Shown here one piece after another: positions 15,801 to 16,688 of a stretch of 16,688 nucleotides of DNA. Position 1 is the stretch's first letter. Every line of letters starts with the position of its first letter. The DNA is from Lysobacterales bacterium (GTDB lineage: Bacteria; Pseudomonadota; Gammaproteobacteria; Xanthomonadales; Marinicellaceae). A model generated the notes under the pieces. The model was not told the origin of the DNA. It did not search any database and saw only the letters and a program-made list of their open reading frames with translations. A program made the position numbers and the translations under genes. The stretch lies in assembly GCA_027083915.1 (NCBI GenBank), contig JALWML010000304.1:1-16688 (forward strand), in the 5' to 3' direction.

Positions 15801-16119
15801 CTGCTTGCTTAATATCAGCATCCCAGTTTAGCTCCAATTTCACATCAGATCGTCCTGTACTTGAAACCGAATAAATACGTGACAAACCTTTAACCACACC
15901 TACAGATTCTTCCACTGGTTTAGTGATTAACAACTCAATTTCCTCAGGTCCAGCATTTTCGTATTCGGTTCGAACAGTAAAGGTTGGGTACTGTAAATCA
16001 GGCAATAGCGTTTGTGACATTTCCTTTAATGCAATACTACCAAATAAAAGCAAGGTGATTGCCAACATGGAAATGGTAACACGACGATGCGTAGCAAAAT
16101 TAATCAGAGACTTAATCAT
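12865..16119 (-). CDS. RND efflux permease, first of a tandem pair
   Basis: A 1084-aa RND permease. It starts with TM1 at about 12-32. The TM4 motif is IALAIGLLVDNGIVVLEN (Asp405). A long cytoplasmic segment of about 80 residues lies between TM6 and TM7 (about 497-578, with an amphipathic helix rich in Phe and Trp). TM10 carries AGIVVNNAIVLIDRIKQL (Asn973/Asn974), and TM11 begins near NARLRPIIMTTVTTVLG. It has the same relay variant as its neighbour, yet the two proteins differ clearly across the porter domains, so this is not a recent duplication. The start is 3 bases after the adaptor stop. One adaptor followed by two RND genes recalls MdtABC, where MdtB and MdtC form a mixed trimer. Confidence 0.93.
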   Translation of the reverse strand: MIKSLINFATHRRVTISMLAITLLLFGSIALKEMSQTLLPDLQYPTFTVRTEYENAGPEEIELLITKPVEESVGVVKGLSRIYSVSSTGRSDVKLELNWDADIKQAAYEIRDRIDSVRLPLDADAPVLLRFNPSTAPIMQVVLMIDTETENLNQLKKIRTLSEQLFKKKLEPVTGVAAVKVSGGLEQEIQVEPDQYKLAQLGISISEISARLRQENINLSGGAIKQGTQLYLVRTVNQFQSLDAIRDIIISLKEGTPIRIRDVAKVSLSHKDRTSINRLDGKEAIEIAIYKEGDANTVEVAQNVKDKLEELKENLPESTSIKIINDQSIFIKDAIGNVTNAAILGGILAVFVIYLFLQDVLATLVIATLIPISVVAGFFLMYKAGISFNIMSLGGIALAIGLLVDNGIVVLENIASKRKEGLGKLESVKKGTIEVGSAIVASTLTTVAVFLPLVFVKGIAGQLFKDQALTVTFTLLVSLFIALTLMPMLMSLGTKRHFHMKIDEKEYQPKTKIGSDLRKGRKFVFNNLLDYVVLFFKIIIKAISWFFHKVFWLPSKAVQISFTALAKVYGKLLPWSLRHRLFVLSITIVIFVFTLTIIPKLGMNLIPDLDASTVRVNFKLDEGEVIEKTDSVIQKLSKELTALESIEFVYGIGGQGAKLDVSALSAGENAGQLLIRTKKGFDKSQVEQQVLSVLDKQPGLSSELQAGEYFELSNPIEIELSGYDIGLLKKEARKVRDAISASPYLVNVDDGLSPGNPEIQIYFDQERIAKLGLTNRQVANVVVDKVLGKSETTVHWQDQKIGILIRNPLEQRNSIQSVQSLLVNPRSANPVTLGDVAEIKIAQGPGQILRRDQDRVVVITADINGVDLAQAVGIVQDSVDALKLSPLVHVKVTGQNKDLQESNNSMIFALVLAVFLVYMVLASQFESFIHPLVILFSIPLAMIGAVWALYLTGTQISVVVFIGLIMLAGIVVNNAIVLIDRIKQLQQQGVELFQAIIRAGNARLRPIIMTTVTTVLGLLPMVVTLFGDQSAGAEIRAPMAITVIGGLIVSTFLTLIVVPLIYSLVTKDHTRQEPNLVKESLEND

Positions 16120-16122
16120 TTT

Positions 16123-16688
16123 TTACTCTTCATTCTTTTTAGCTGAACGGTTAACATAGTCAATCACATCCACTTTGGATTCTTCGGAGATATTATTTTT
16201 ACCCGTTGTGACAACACGTTTTCCGACTTCAATACCTGAAACAATTTCCAAAGCATTCTCCATCTCATAACCCAAAACCAAGTCACGTTTGGTGATGGTG
16301 TTATCATCATTTATTTCATAGACAAAAGCATTTTCATCCTCACGAACAACAGCATTTTTACTAACCAACTTTGCGTTTTCATGTTTATCGAGAATAATTT
16401 GAGTCTTACCAAACAAGCCTGGACGAAGGTTATATGTGCTACTTGCTCCATCATCTAAGGCAATAACCACCTTAAAAGTCCCTGTAGAACTATCAACAAC
16501 GGGATCTATTCGCAAGATATGCCCTTTTACCTTTTGTGTCATACTGGTAAATAAAAAATCAACTTCCAAACCCTTTTTGAAAACATTCCATTTGTCTTCA
16601 GGAACATTTATTACGGCTTGTAATGAGTCGAAATTGACAATTTCATACACTTGAGTATTGGTTTGAATTAAGTTGCCTTTCTTTATAT
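16123..16688 (-). CDS. RND membrane-fusion (periplasmic adaptor) protein, 5' end outside window
   Basis: The C-terminal 187 residues of an HlyD/AcrA-type adaptor linking the RND pump to the outer-membrane channel. The frame stays open to the window edge through KKGNLIQTNTQVYEIVNFDSL, the usual join from the lipoyl domain into the beta-barrel, so the GTG at 16650 is not a real start. The barrel signature is AVINVPEDKWNVFKKG...V; next come ILRIDPVVDSSTGTFKV and LRPGLFGKTQI. The membrane-proximal domain follows, with VVREDENAFVYEI and GIEVGKRVVTTG. It is the first visible gene of the efflux operon. An outer-membrane channel gene may lie upstream of the window. Confidence 0.92.
   Translation of the reverse strand, partial: IKKGNLIQTNTQVYEIVNFDSLQAVINVPEDKWNVFKKGLEVDFLFTSMTQKVKGHILRIDPVVDSSTGTFKVVIALDDGASSTYNLRPGLFGKTQIILDKHENAKLVSKNAVVREDENAFVYEINDDNTITKRDLVLGYEMENALEIVSGIEVGKRVVTTGKNNISEESKVDVIDYVNRSAKKNEE

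Noticed and set aside
16123..16650. Adaptor protein starting at GTG 16650 as a small complete protein
   Set aside because: The frame remains open to the window edge and encodes adaptor sequence upstream of that codon, so the gene is partial.
1..16688. Mobile elements, CRISPR arrays, tRNA or rRNA genes
   Set aside because: I saw no transposase or integrase motifs, no regularly spaced repeats longer than about 11 bases, and no tRNA- or rRNA-like conserved sequence.

Overview
The window is AT-rich and is best read as chromosomal DNA of a marine-type gammaproteobacterium. The evidence is a PilH-type response regulator, an Aer-type PAS domain, tandem RND permeases and a secreted peptidase ending in an ...NGFE tail. 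I associate that tail with Marinicella and Xanthomonadales-like bacteria. This placement is inference from protein style, not a database result. I see no insertion sequence, tRNA, rRNA or CRISPR array. All genes except pilH lie on the minus strand.

Reading in the minus direction, from high to low coordinates: (1) 16688-9756 is an efflux operon. It holds the C-terminal half of a membrane-fusion (adaptor) protein, then two different RND permeases of 1084 and 1038 aa. The spacing is 3 bp, then an 8-bp overlap, so the unit looks like one adaptor with a possibly heteromeric RND trimer. (2) 9609-8024 is a compact three-gene unit: a Roadblock/LC7 protein, a stand-alone FAD-type PAS protein, and a PhnD-like ligand-binding protein with no signal peptide. 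The last two share an ATGA overlap. (3) A perfect 28-bp palindrome at 7975-8002 serves as a bidirectional terminator between that unit and the convergent pilH gene (7584-7949, plus strand).

(4) A 292-bp divergent intergenic region with two dyads and a repeated TATAAT box separates pilH from a minus-strand glutaredoxin-like gene (7291-7073) and a short Kelch-repeat gene (7049-6300). (5) 6194-3615 is a secreted zinc carboxypeptidase (M14) with accessory C-terminal domains. It overlaps by 14 bp a beta-propeller lipoprotein resembling phytase-esterase/SdiA-regulated proteins (3628-2741). (6) 2645-1 is a secreted S8 subtilisin-like protease with its own well-formed sigma70 promoter; its 3' end lies outside the window.

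Two themes emerge. One is extracellular protein degradation: S8 endopeptidase, M14 carboxypeptidase and a surface lipoprotein. The other is a possible signalling module: a Roadblock scaffold or GTPase regulator, a redox-sensing PAS and a cytosolic ligand-binding fold, encoded next to a type IV pilus chemosensory regulator. The second is the strongest candidate for an under-described system here.
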